Shown here piece after piece: positions 46,044-58,067 of a stretch of 64,000 bases of DNA (its first letter is position 1; each line of letters starts with the position of its first letter). A program made the position numbers and the translations under genes. Source of the DNA: Zeus faber (taxonomy: Eukaryota; Chordata; Actinopteri; Zeiformes; Zeidae); the NCBI GenBank assembly GCA_960531495.1, contig OY482861.1:7505839-7569838 (forward strand), in the 5' to 3' direction. Below the pieces are notes generated by a model, which did no database searches, was not told the DNA's origin, and worked only from the letters and a program-made list of their open reading frames with translations.

Positions 46044-49000
46044 CCATCTCACTAATTGGTAGGATAGCAGCAGTGAAAATGAATATGCTTCCAAAAATAA
46101 ACAATGAATTTTCAATGACCCCAGTGCAACCAACAGTACATTGGTTTAATACTCTCGACTCAATAGTCAACAAATTTTATTGGAAATACAAGAAAGCGAG
46201 AATTAAACTAGCAACAGTAGAGAAAAACAAAGACTGTGGAGGCCTAGCAGCCCCAAACTTTAGATACTACTACCTAGCAAACCATCTTCAATTTATAATT
46301 AAATGGTTACAACCAGAGCAACAATTGGCCCATGGATGGCGAGACATTGAACAATCTGAATGTCAGGAGTTATCCTTTTCCGATCTCCCATTCCTTACTG
46401 AATCTATATGAACATAATTGCTTTAAAAACCCACTTATCGCAACAACTCTGTCAGCCTGGTGGAAATTCCTCAAACTCAGTGGTCACACTCTATCTCCAA
46501 ACAAATTCACGCCAATCTGGCACAACCCAGATTTCCTGGTTAAAAACAGACCAATAATCTTTAGGTCTTGAGAAGACAAGGAATTAATCATCTGGAACAC
46601 ATTTTTGAAAACAATTTGCTTACATCCTTCCCAACCTCAACCCAAAGGTATGATATCGGGGGCCATGGCTTCCTTTAATTCCTTAAATTACAGCAGTCTC
46701 TAAAAGTTAAAATCAAATTGACGAACAACATCCTACAACCACTTGAAATGATTGAACATCTCACTCATATCGGTCACTTGAAAAATCCCTTTTCCAGAAT
46801 ATACAAACTTTTATTAAAAACAGACGACACCTTATCTTTACCTACAATGAAATGGGAAAGAGACCTTGCTGTTCCCACCGATATCAACCTGTGGAAGCTT
46901 ATTTGCAACAACACCTTTTCTATGATCCGCAACTCCAAAATGCAACTCATCCAATAAAAGATTTTGCACAGAGCCCATATCAGGGAACACAAAATGTTCA
47001 AAATGGGTTTTGTGGATGAAGACATTTGCTCTCACTGTTCCCTTGATACCAGAGATGACTACTTTCATGCCTTCTGGCCCTGCCCACCTATCCTAGCATT
47101 CTGGCCCAACATCACCAAGAAGCTATCAACCCTTCTGGGTCACAGCATTCCATTCTCCCCGTCTATATGTCTTCTCGCTGACCTCTCCTCAGTCGACCCA
47201 CCACGAAACACCACCAACCCATTTTGATCGCCTTAACAATGGCCAAGAAAACTATATTACTCAATTGGAAAAATAGAGATAATCTCACCACATCCCAATG
47301 GTTGCAGTTATTAACAGATTACATCTCAACGGAAAAACTATTGGCAATATCCCAAAACCATGTTGATTCATTTAATGAGATAAGGGCTACTTTTATCACT
47401 GACAAAACTCCATCATTTAGTACTTGAGTCTTCCTAAGTTGGTGCAATGTGGGGTCCTCCTGGTCTACCGGGGCTCCGCGTTTGGGTGGCTGGCTCTGGG
47501 GACATCCGGGGTGCGTGGGCCGGTGTTCTTGGGGGATCCTGGGGCCCCACGGGGGAGTTGGGTGGTCTGGGGGGTGGCGCCCGCTCCTTTGCCTAAGTCG
47601 AGCTGGCCTGTCTCCGGCGGTGGTGGGGAGACTTGCTCCTGGGGAGTACCTGCAGCTGGCGTCCTTGTGTGGGTTGCGGGCGTGGTTGTGTGTTCTGGGG
47701 CTCGGGCTGTGGGCGGGGGGTGTGGGTCGCTGGTTCGGGTCTCGGGCCCCGTGGACGGCGGGTCGGCGCGCCGCAGGGGTCGCCCCCCCCGTGGGTGGGG
47801 TGGCTGGGCCTGCGTGTCCCTCTGCGTCCCGTGGGGGGGGTGGCCCGTCGTGCCGGGGCTGGTTGGGCATTCCGTCTGGGCCTGTCAACTTAAGTCCTGA
47901 ACCTGGCTGGCTGTGCTAGGCGCGAGGCTCACCATGTGGCCTCCTTCGTGGGTGGCGGTCTCCTGTCATCCCACCGGGCGGCCGAGGTATCTGCCCTCTG
48001 ACGCTCTCGGTTCTCGAGGTGCTCGTCGCTGGGGGGTCGGGCTGTGGGTGGGGGTGCCGTCTGCCGCCCTCTGTTCTGTAGTCCGCATGCTTGGCGGCTG
48101 GGGCCTGACCAGGGGCCTGATGTGGGTGCGGAGCTACCCGACATGGCGGAGGCGCATGGCGGAGGCGCATGGCGGATGCACTGCGCCCTCGCTGTGGGTT
48201 GGCTGCCACCAGGTACGGGAGGTGGGCGCACTTGGGCGCGTTTGGATCCGGGGGGAGGGGGTCCACGTGGTTGCTCCCCGGCCTGCTGTGCCCCTGGATC
48301 GATCCGGTCGCGACTCGCCTATCTCTCCCAGTGCCAAAACTCATACTCAGCACATACACCACACAATAGGCCGAGGGCTTGCAGGATGGCGGGGTGCAGG
48401 CTATGTGGGTGGGGATGCGGTGGGCAGATGCCATCTTGCCTCTCACGCTCCTGCCCAAGCATGCTTCGCGTCCGTCCCAAAATTTTAATCCCACTCACAT
48501 TAGCTTCGAACACACACACACACACACACACACACATTGGCACACCAATCCTACTCCGAACAACACTCCATCGAACCAGGGTCTGCGAGACAGCCCGGCA
48601 ATTTAAACTGCAGTTACCAACAGCACACATTGAGCACTGGGGTTTTCCGGGGTGGCCGGTCCCTCCCGGCCTGGCTGGAGTCCTGACGTCTTGCGCCTGG
48701 TGGCTTGGGATGTGCTGCGACCTGGCGGGGATGTGGAGAGCACCGCCGGGTGCCTTCTGGCGCCCCTGGAGGGACTGCTTGTCGTTGTGGGTGTGGGTTG
48801 GGGTGTGGGGGCTGTTGGCCTTTTGCTTCTGCGGCGGGGCTTCTGTGCGGCGGGCGCCCCGGGTGCTGGGGGTGGCGGAGGGTCTGTATACCTGGCGGCT
48901 TGTATGTACAGTCACTGGTGGACATCTTACACACACACACACACCCACGCATGCACGCACGCACACACGCACGCACACACGCACACACGCACCCCTGCTG

Positions 49001-49135
49001 GAGTGCACCCCAGCAACCGGGGGTGCTTTCCTCTCCTTTCCGCCCTTATTTACTGCCATAACTTTGACAGGAAGAGGCCACCGGACCAGTTGAAGTTCCA
49101 ATTTTCCTGGACCTAATTCAGTTTTTCAATTCATG
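46044..49135 (+). mobile_element. L1/Tx1-type LINE, right part (ORF2 tail plus GC-rich 3' UTR)
   Basis: After the Gypsy insertion the LINE frame resumes with SLIGRIAAVKMNMLPKINNE, FYWKYKKARIKLATVEKNK and GGLAAPNFRYYYLANHLQF. It reaches the Cys/His box CSHCSLDTRDDYFHAFWPC near 47,030 (C-x2-C-x9-H-x4-C) and ends about 47,425. Stops interrupt the frame near 46,411, 46,571 and 46,957. A G-rich 3' UTR follows to about 49,135. The 3' limit is approximate; no long A tail is seen. Confidence 0.8.
47430..49110 (+). repeat. GC-rich L1 3' UTR (about 1.7 kb)
   Basis: G-rich on plus with C-poor runs such as GTGGGGGGGGTGG. It parallels 9,118-11,175 on the other strand. Contains (CA)n at 48,510-48,536 and (CACG)-type repeats at 48,931-48,991. 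Long open frames here, such as 48,044-49,093, have only biased composition and no domain. Confidence 0.65.
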
Positions 49136-49333
49136 TTGTCATCCAATGTTCATGTTTTTGTGTAAATGTTGTTTGTGGTGATTCTCCCCCTCTTGGAGTA
49201 GTGATCAAGACATTTGGTTATAAAAAAACCCCAAGATGATGCGATGAGACAGATATAAAGGGGAAAGAAACTTTATTCACATTTTATTATATGTCATGGT
49301 ATACAAGTTCCCATTGAGCAATCGTATGGTGTA
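49136..49333. other. Short unassigned spacer
   Basis: Contains CTCTTGGAGTAGTGATCAAG; nothing else was identified. Confidence 0.4.
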
Positions 49334-50205
49334 TGTGACCCACCGCAGCAAAACCCGCTATCTGGCGCATTTCCAAAATCGCCAGGAGCAGCCAAATAAG
49401 TGGAAAAATCCTTTCTAGAAGGAAAACGAGATTTTTTACAGAGTTGCGTTCCTTTGTGTGTGTTTTTTATCTCTCAGCGTATTTTGAAAGCCGAGTTTGA
49501 TTTATAAATAGCAGATAAATGTTAAACCGTTGAGTTAAATATTCCCGTTCGTTTGGAAGGGGAAACACAGTTCACTTACCGAGACGCTGAACAGTGCTGA
49601 ACAATGCCGATCGATCGTTTCCTTTAAAGCAACCGTCCAGGTGAAGATCATTCCTTCATATTCCATGGGATGTGAAGTCACAATGCGAAACTGTTTTGAT
49701 AGAGTTCAACTTTTCATACTACTTTTACACACACACGGAGACATTATTGTGTAGGGGGCGTATACAAAGGAAGAAGACAAGCTGACGTCAATTTTGTAAA
49801 CAAGACGAGGATCCTTTAAATAAAAGCTTTTTTAAAAACAAAAGATGTTGTGTGTCGATGACGCTGTTCAACATTCTCTAAAAACACAAGAACAATGCAG
49901 AGATTGTCCCATTCAGGGTGTCAAGGGGCCATGTGACAAGTAGCCATGCGGCTTTGTTGGTCCGCCAACCATTTGCATTCTGGGAGCTGGCTGAATGAAG
50001 CCAAGCGTGGGGAAAACTTTGAGGGTGATGATCTCAGAAACACAGTTTGCCACACCCTTGTCATTAACAAGTCATAGCTTTAAAAATGTTTGCTTGATTT
50101 GCACACGTAACACCTTGTTTTGAAGCTCTGATTCTTCAATTTCAAATGATGCGGAAAAAAAGTCAAAAACCACCAAATGTACCTAAAATCTGCAATAGGT
50201 GACAT
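49334..50205 (+). mobile_element. Non-autonomous derivative of the DUF7869-like transposon (872 bp)
   Basis: The left terminus TATGTGACCCACCGCAGC and the right terminus (inverted: ATGTCACCTATTGCAGATTTT) are imperfect inverted repeats. The left 330 bp match 52,122-52,510, and the right 360 bp match 25,962-26,335 inverted. No coding region remains; it is a short internal-deletion copy that would depend on enzyme from elsewhere. Confidence 0.75.
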
Positions 50206-52121
50206 ATTTATATTTTATATTGTTTGATAAAATGTGAATCTGTATGATGGCTTTAATATCAGTACAATATCAATATCAATATCAGTCCCATGTAAGTTAA
50301 GCAAAGTTGCATGCAATGATTTGATAGGAATCTGAGAATTTATTTACAGCCTCAAGTTGTGTGCGGGTTGTACGTGGTATTACAGACAATCATCAATCTC
50401 CGTGTCGAGCCTGTTGTCCCTGCAGTTCAGCAAGCATGGTAGATTGCCCGTGCTTCTCTAATCGGCTGCAGATATTCAGGGCGTGGCATTTTACGTATTA
50501 CATTCAGCTCTGACACAAATCTGTCATTATCCGTTATGGAAGAAGGCATTTGCCGTAACATGTGTAATTCTGAAATGCAGGCATATCTGGGTGGAGCAAT
50601 ACAATACAATACTGCACCAATGTTTGGAGAGAATTTCATCAGATAGGTAGACATTTATCACTGATTTGGGGTCTAGAGTGAGATGTTAAATGATCATCAG
50701 GACTTTGCAATTTTTAATAACACTTACTGTATGTGGTGACTGTAGTATGTGGTAAACAGGTTTTGAATACAGAAGAGTTAAATACCAATACCTAACTATG
50801 TATGTCGAGTATATATATATTGTTATGGTCCGGCTTTTGACCACATCAAAAAGGAGAGAGACTCGCAAGATTCAAGGAAAATTAACAAAATAATTTATTT
50901 AACTAAACAAATAACAGTAAACATAGCCAAAATGCAATGGGATATGTCAGTCGCTAAATCAGAGGTGTAAGTAAGCAGATGAGTGAAATGTGATGAAATG
51001 GGTGTTGAATGTTAGAAAAGCAACAAACCAAGGTCAGGCATCAAAAATAAGCCTGGTACATGGGGAAGAGAAACAAACCGACATCAAATGAATAGGCTGG
51101 TATAGTCATATACTGCTTTCAAGTTGAGGCTTGACAGTCATTTGCTGCCAACATATTTTAGAACACCGCGCTGTCATCACCTTTCAACATCACCTGCCGT
51201 TAAACCTTCTGGACACTTTTTAAGGGCTTTATATCCTCAATTTTAACAAGTGTTAGATAAGCAGCTGCAATGCGAGCAGCATTGTCCACATACTTGCCTG
51301 TGTACATTGTGTGTACTTGGAGGATTAAAATGTATATGCACTAGGGGGCAGATCGGCGCCGAATCGTCCCTGGCCCATACCGGGATATCTTCCCGAGTAT
51401 GTTTCCCTTGTTCTGCCAATGAGAATAGTTTATGGCTGGAAACACCATCAATATACAACCATATTATGTCAGCCAGGGCATTTGATGACTTGCTCCGTCC
51501 AATTAGCCCACTTATTTCACACTGCAACACACACAGTGAGCTGGTCAGTTTAGCAGAGCAGCTTGCCCTCACCCTCTACTTTCTAGCAAACAGACATCAG
51601 CTATCTAGCCTTGTCAGCAGGTTTCAAACTTGAATCTGCAACATTTATAAACACTGCTAAATCGACTGCTCTAAAGGACAAGTGTGTGGCTTTCTCCAGT
51701 GAAGCAGATCCAGAAGGATTTCTGTTATTGGTGGAACAACCCCATCTGCTTGTCTCTTTCTTTTCTTCTTCTTTTTCATGCTTTAGGTTCCTGTGTACAG
51801 CATCTGAGTATTTATTATCCTTTTTATGTTGTCCTTGTTTGTAACCTTGATGCATCTTGTTTTAACCTTCTTGGCCAGGTCTTGCTTGCAATATATATTT
51901 TAATCTCAATGAGACCTAAATAAAAGTTAAATAAAGATAAAAATGAAACTGTGTTGGGCCAACAGACGGTAAATAAATGTCCCAGCCAACAGTGGGAGTT
52001 CCTTCTACAACTACAAAGGCTACTAGTTTCATCCCAATGGCTGTGAATGAGGCCAGGTACTGTACAGGTTTTACAGTTGTGGACAGACTGTAGGCCGTGA
52101 CAAGCCGTATATGGCCGTATA
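50206..52121. other. No gene recognised
   Basis: TGTTATGGTCCGGCTTTTGACC at 50,820, followed by an A-rich AATAATTTATTTAAC run, has the look of a retroelement terminal repeat start, but no end was found. Open frames at 51,250-51,633 and 51,824-52,234 show no domain. Confidence 0.4.
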
Positions 52122-53932
52122 TGTGACCCACCACAGCAAAAGTCGCCATCTCGCACATTTCTAAAATCACCAGGAGCAGTCAAATAAGTTGGAAAAACCT
52201 TTCTTGAAGGATAATTAGATTTTTCCAAATTCATGTTGCTTTGTGTTTTTTTTTTTTATCTCTCAACGTATTTTCAAAACCAAGTTTGATTTATAAATAG
52301 TAGAAAAAATGTTAAACCGTGGGGTTAAATATTCCCGTTAGATTACATGCTGAACAACACTGAACAACGCTGATCAATTGTTTAATTTAAAGCGACACTC
52401 CAGGTGAAGATCATTCATCCATATTCCATGTGATGTGAAGTCACAATGTGAAACCGTTTTGATAGAGTTCAACCTTTAAATTGTACTACTTTTACACACA
52501 CGGAGCCATTGTTGTGAAACCACGAAGAAGAAGAATCCTTCGCGTCACGCACCTACGTCACTTCCATAAACAGACGGTTAAAGCGTAAAGTGTTAAGCGG
52601 AAATGGTGTTTCGGTCCCACTTGTCTGTGAAAACTTTCTTCTCTGTATCGTGATGGGTTACGCAAAGAGGGTGGCGGAAGCTCTGAATCATATTTCGGAC
52701 CTTAATCTGAACAGTGCGATAGATCCAAGTCAATGTTAACAGCGTGTACTGGACTTAATTTTCTGCGATGAGAGTCAGTTCTCCGACAGCGATGCGGAGA
52801 ACGACAGCAACGCTGAATCTGATATTACTCCGGACTTGGAGAACATTCAAACAGCGGATTTCAAACATAATGTGACGATGAAACTGAATATTTTCAAGAA
52901 CCACCGGAGGAGACCAACGATACTCTGTTGTTGTTACAAAGGAAGAGGTTGATGACGTGATGAAGTCCATTGAGGTTGGTGACAGACTTTCAGATTTCAG
53001 ATTTTGTCATTAATGTTAAAGTTAAATTGTTATAAACTTTGTTCGTGGAGAGACTAATTGTTACAGAGGAAATCTGAGACAAATACTTTAGGTTAATAAT
53101 GTATTTAATCTTATACAAGAGGAGCAGTTTCAGTGTAACAACACAACAGAATGTCACAGAGGAAATGCTTAGTTCTCACTGGAGCGCTGAAGTTTTTTTT
53201 ACAGTCTTCTTCAAGTGGCGAAGCTGACGAGTCTTTGGGATGTCGGTCAGCAGACGCCTCCGCATGGGTCATGCTGATGAGATGAGACAGTTTCGCTGGT
53301 AGTGTCGATGAGACGGATCATCTGTTGAGGTTCCCTTATCTGATGGTTGAGACATGTTGACTTTCTCCTCTTTACATTAAGGGACAGAAAGTGACGAGTT
53401 CATGTCTTTTTTAAGACATGAACTCTATTTAGCCTTCAGAAGAAAAGCAGAGTACAGCTACCTTGTACAAAAGTTCATGTGAAAAGTACAGCAAAACATA
53501 GACATATAAAATTCTTATAATAATATTTATAGATTTTGTTGTGTTGTCCATACTTTTAAACTCCAAAATAATTCCACTTTTATAAAACATGTATATTCTT
53601 ACTGTTAAATATAAGCTTTTTTTTTAAACAAAACTAGTTGTGTGTTGTTGAGCTGTTCGTGATTGGCCCATTCAGCAGTATGTTAAGTAGACTTTGTTGG
53701 TCTGCCAACCATATTTGCATTCTGGAAGCTGGCGAATGAACCTGGTGTGGGTAACACTTTGAGGGTGATTATCTCAGAATCACAGTTGGCCACACCCTTG
53801 TCATTAACAAGTCATAGCTTTACAAATGTTTGCTTGATTTGCACACGTAACACCTTGTTTTGATCCTCTGATTCTCCACTTTCAAATGATGCAAAAGCTG
53901 CCAAATGACCCTATGTGACCGGTGGGTCACAT
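52122..53932 (+). mobile_element. Larger deletion derivative of the DUF7869-like transposon (1.8 kb)
   Basis: Inverted termini ATGTGACCCACC...GGTGGGTCACAT are clear at both ends, and both flanks contain GGCCGTATATGG. The 5' subterminal region matches 49,334-49,700 and the 3' subterminal region matches 49,850-50,180. Between them, 52,620-52,975 preserves the start of the coding region (for example GTTGATGACGTGATGAAGTC); the rest of the gene is replaced by AT-rich sequence, including a perfect hairpin at 53,396-53,425. Confidence 0.8.
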
Positions 53933-54272
53933 ATGTCACGGCCGTATATGGCTGTGACAGTGATGCTGGGGTGTTTTCAAGAAGCCACCTTGGATCGCAG
54001 CTTATCCAAGCCAAGCTTTCCCTGTCACCTCCATCTAGTCTATCTGGGAGTGAAGTCTTGAGCACCCCCAATTTTGGAGCAGATGATGCCTTTTCACTGA
54101 ATGTTAACCTGATGCCATCTTATTCAGATGAGTTTGCCTTACATCTAGAATAGAACTGAATTATGACTCAACTCAAGTATGAATTTTAAAGTTGATAAAT
54201 TGAAATTAATGGGCAATTTTATCCTGTGTGCCACATTTGCATCATCCATTGTTAATGCATTACCATTCTTCA

Positions 54273-54275
<3 letters not shown>

Positions 54276-54307
<32 letters not shown>
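54276..54307. repeat. (GT)n microsatellite
   Basis: A pure GT run of 32 bp with GTGC/GTGT variants to about 54,350. Confidence 0.95.
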
Positions 54308-54308
<1 letters not shown>

Positions 54309-54381
54309 ATACATGTGTGCGTTCATGCGTGCGTGCCCGTGTGTGTGTGTCCTTAGGAGTGCATAAGCTGCGTCATCTCCT

Positions 54382-54624
54382 TCATTTGTCTCTTGGCATC
54401 ATGTTGAAGAAGCTGCTGAAGGGTGATGGTGAGGTAATTTCCAAAGATGCTGAATAGGTTGCAGGTGTCTCCTCACTGATCTCCGCCAGCCTCTGGAGGA
54501 TGTCAGTGTCAACGGCATCGATCTCCTGGGTGTCGCTTCCTTTTCCTTTACACTCCAGGTGTTCTGCTTGTTGAGGTAGAGGGAGAGGGTGAAGAGGCTT
54601 AGTAAAGGTGAAGGACAGGGTCAT
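54382..54624 (-). CDS. Unrecognised 80-aa open frame
   Basis: Not low-complexity; contains DTQEIDAVDTDILQRLAEIS and ASLEITSPSPFSSFFNMM. The composition looks protein-like, and the segment could be an exon or a transposon-gene relic. No domain, start context or splice site supports a firm call. Confidence 0.2.
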   Translation of the reverse strand: MTLSFTFTKPLHPLPLPQQAEHLECKGKGSDTQEIDAVDTDILQRLAEISEETPATYSASLEITSPSPFSSFFNMMPRDK

Positions 54625-55188
54625 GTCTACAGCTGACCCGCAATATGAATTCTGATATCTGATACATGTACATTTAAAGCCTTGTGACAGTTGCTTGCTG
54701 ACGTTAACATTCAGCTAGGAAAGATTATGATAGATAGAGCCTTTATTTTGCTTATCTGAGGCTACATGTACAAGACTTACCATATTATTTTCTGTAAAAA
54801 TGGTGTCAGTGGACCGATAGTATTTAAGCCTAATATTCAAACTCTGGGCTGTAGAAACACATCATTGGCCTCATTTTTAAACAAATAATGTTTTAGCTTA
54901 AATGATTATGGTTTCTTCCAAATGGGGTTCTATACACAAATTGATGTTATGATACCCACACAAGGTCTATAAAAATGGCCATGCAATGACTTCTGTTCGT
55001 TGGTACAGTAAGTGTGGTAGTGAGGTTTGCTTTTGGGGTCTGTCAGGAGGGGTAGCAGTGGCAGACCAGATGCCTCTACATGGGTCCAGTGCCATACATC
55101 TATGGTTTTCAGGAAGCTGTCTCCCTGGCGCAGAACCATCTTGCAGGACCATGTATGCAATATGCTGTATCTGGATATAGCTGGGTTT

Positions 55189-55695
55189 CCACCACAGGAA
55201 CCTTCCCCAGGAACTATGAACCTTTGGAGGAACTCAGTGCATTTACACCGCAGTGAAGTTGGGACAAAGTCCCAGCAACCAAATAGTCCCTGTTGGGGGG
55301 AGGGGGGAGGGGGTAGTACTTTTCAAAAATCTAGGAACTTTAGGGGGTGGGGCTTGCAGGTGTAGACATTTCTGATTGGTCGAGTACTCGCAGCATTTTA
55401 TTTCAGCCACCATTATTTTTAAATCTGCAGCTGCAAACCAACTACAGTGTATGTAAATTTTGTGTTTTGTTAGAAAAATGGAAAATGAACAGCTTTCCAT
55501 TTTTTGTTTTGATCATAAAAAACAGAAAACTAAAAAATATATATATGAACACACTAATTGATGTGTGATGCATATAGTGTAGTGAGTAAGATATTTCCCT
55601 CCTGCGCAGACGACAATGGGCTGAAGGAACCTTTTAGTTCCTGAAAAAAAAAGTTCCTAAAAGATCCAGGTACTTTGGGTGGAAATGTGGCTTAA
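55189..55695. mobile_element. MITE-like element with inverted ends
   Basis: Opens AGCTGGGTTTCCACCACAGG and closes CTTTGGGTGGAAATGTGGCT, whose reverse complement (AGCCACATTTCCACC) matches the start with few differences. Subterminal AGGAACTT / AAGTTCCT motifs are also mirrored. Coding sequence is absent. A target duplication was not clear, so the superfamily is open. Confidence 0.6.
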
Positions 55696-55845
55696 ATGCT
55701 GATCTAGCATGAAAGCATTCAGAAATTCCCTCTGGCGCCAGTGGAGATATGCAGGCAATAAACAAACATCTAATATCGCAGTTAGTTCCTGCTTGACTCA
55801 CACCCTACTTGAGCATGTAAGCCCTAAATGTATGTGTGGGTGACT

Positions 55846-56545
55846 CTACCCAAACGGTAGGACGGTGCCGACTAACCACTTGATGACGAGGCACTCCTTC
55901 TCGATGGTGCTGTACCTGGACACCCACTCAGAGAGCTTTTGACTGATGTACAGCACCGATCGGTTGTCGCCCTCCACCTGCTGGGACAACACTGCCCCCA
56001 GCCCTCTGTCCGACGCATCAATCTGCAAGCAGAATGGGAGAAAAAAAAGTTAGGTGGCTTCCCAAAGAAAGCTGATTTCACTTAATCACAGACCTGCTGG
56101 CACTTCTCTGTCCACTGGACTGGATCTTATGCACCTTTCTGAGTGGTTGGGCTGGTCAGTTCGGAAAAGTCTGCAACAAATCTCCTCTAGTAACCTGCCA
56201 GCCCTAAGAACTGCTTTGCCTCCTTTTTCGTCTTGGGTCTCGGACTGTTCGCGACTGCAGCCGTTTTATCTATCTGTCTTCCACCCAAGTGGTACCCCAG
56301 AAACTCTATCTCCTTCCACACAACCGCACACCTCTTCAGGTTGGTGGTGATCCGAGCACTGCACCCACTTGCTGCATGTGCTGCCCCAAGGTGTCATGTG
56401 AAAAATTACGTCATCCAAGTATGCAATGGCGTATGCTGTGCACCAACACAGGACACGGTCCATGAGTCTCTGAAAGGTGGCTGGCGCTTCGAACAACCCA
56501 AATGTGAGCGTTACAAATTGATACAGCCCCTGCAGAGCCAGTAGG
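55846..56545 (-). mobile_element. Gypsy RT-RNase H fossil fragment
   Basis: The minus strand encodes FVTLTFGLFEAPATFQRLMD with YAIAYLDDVIFH (about 56,400) and then the RNase H start QIDASDRGLGAVLSQQVEGD with LYISQKLSEW and YSTIEKECLVIKW. RT-to-RNase H order is normal. It is a broken fragment without terminal repeats. The wording resembles the Gmr1-type fossil at 16,320, but the pieces do not overlap enough to prove one family. Confidence 0.8.
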
Positions 56546-56845
56546 TCTACATGTAGCCAGTAGGTCTGTAGGAGCCAGTAGGACTGCAGAAACCAGGGAC
56601 GAGTAAGTCTGCAAGAGCCAGTAGGACTGTAGGAGCCAGTGGGTCTGCAGGAGCCAGCATGACTCCAGGATCCAGTAGGGCAACAGGAGAAAATTGAGTT
56701 TGCCGAGGGTGGTGGATCTGCAGGAACCAGTAGGCCTGTAAGAGACACAAGGTCTGCATGGAGCCAGTAGGTCTGAAGGAGGCAGTAGGTCTGCAGGAGC
56801 CACTAGGTCTGTAGGAGCCAGTACGTCTGAAGGAGTCAGGTTCTG
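56530..56845. repeat. 18-bp minisatellite, about 17 units
   Basis: The unit is close to AGGAGCCAGTAGGTCTGC, with point variants and a few spacers. It directly adjoins the upstream edge of the Gypsy RT fragment. Minus-strand translation gives LLQTYW/LLAPTD-type repeats, which are not a protein. Confidence 0.85.
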
Positions 56846-57715
56846 TTTGTGTCTGTGGTCTGTGGCTGTGTGTCTGTCTGTGGTTAAAGGCGACAGGAGC
56901 ATGTGTGCGTCATCACGTGATGTGTGTTGCATATCTCCTTAAACTCTACCTTAACACTTTACTTACAGGTTGCTGCTTATTTTAGTTTATGAATGTATTT
57001 GAAAAGTTTCTCATCAAGTGGGTTGTGTCATATAAAGTATGTGGGCCTCTTCAGTGACTTTTTGATCATGGATGAAGCAAATGGACATGCAGGTGTAGGT
57101 GCATCACCCTTAAAACAGAGAGCCCTGTGGCTCAGCACTTTATCTTAGTAACACAAGGGTACGAAGGGAGAGCAACACTGACACCTGTTGATGAATGCTA
57201 TCATCTAATTTACACCATCCCAGTTTCATATAGCACTCTATGATTCCCTGTGTGCACTGATTGAGCCATGGCCATGGCTTCATTTGACAACATTTATTTC
57301 ATTTCATGTATTGTTGTCTGTTGTGACAGTGAGACCATTGAGCAAGTGTCATTTTTAAATGGTTATCAGTTATGTAGAGGGATGTTATGACTTCCAATTT
57401 TAACAATCTCCCAATTCAACCATCTCTGATTGATTGATTGATTCATTGGTTGATTGATTGATTGATTGCTAGACAATCATGAGCCATAAGGGAGAAGAAT
57501 ATAACACAAAGCTCTCCCAGTTAGCATTACAATGTGATTTTTTTAGGAAGATTTAATTTTCATTTGCTTCTTACACTGTTGACTAGTATTATTAACTTTC
57601 TCCACATAATTACAATTATGTTGATTATTATTGTTCTACTCTCGCAATGGATGAACGCATGAATGAATCAATCAGATAGATGGTAAACACACACACACAC
57701 ACACACACGCACGCA

Positions 57716-57769
<54 letters not shown>

Positions 57770-58067
57770 TACATACATACATACATGCATACATGGCAGT
57801 AGTTTATTACTTGGCCACATAGAGGCGCTATGGCTCTAGCATTCACATCTACAGTATTTCACTCATTCCTAAGTATACAGTTTATACTGTATATTCTGTA
57901 TCCAACACACATTTTCCTTGTCCAATGATGAAAACAAAGCATCCTCGGCTGTGGTTTGGTGGACTCCCTCATCCATTGCAGGTATGGTAGGTGCAGGTAG
58001 GTGTTATCACGTGTGAGTTCTCTTGGAAATGCCATAGCCATTTTTCCTTTTCATATGTAGATTGAGT
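56846..58067. other. No gene; simple repeats
   Basis: Contains (TTGA)n at 57,428-57,469 and a compound (CA)n/(CGCA)/(CATA)n run at 57,687-57,793. No coding sequence recognised. Confidence 0.5.
57687..57793. repeat. (CA)n with (CATA)n microsatellite
   Basis: Pure CA interrupted by GCACGCACGTAC at about 57,709-57,720, ending in (CATA)n. Confidence 0.95.

Larger units (their letters stand above)
53933..55188. other. Mostly unassigned sequence
   Basis: Contains a (GT)n run at 54,276-54,307 and an unrecognised minus-strand open frame (54,382-54,624). Other short frames show no domain. Confidence 0.4.

Noticed and set aside
48044-49093. 349-codon plus-strand frame
   Set aside because: It lies in the G-rich L1 3' UTR, has biased composition and includes microsatellite translation; no domain.
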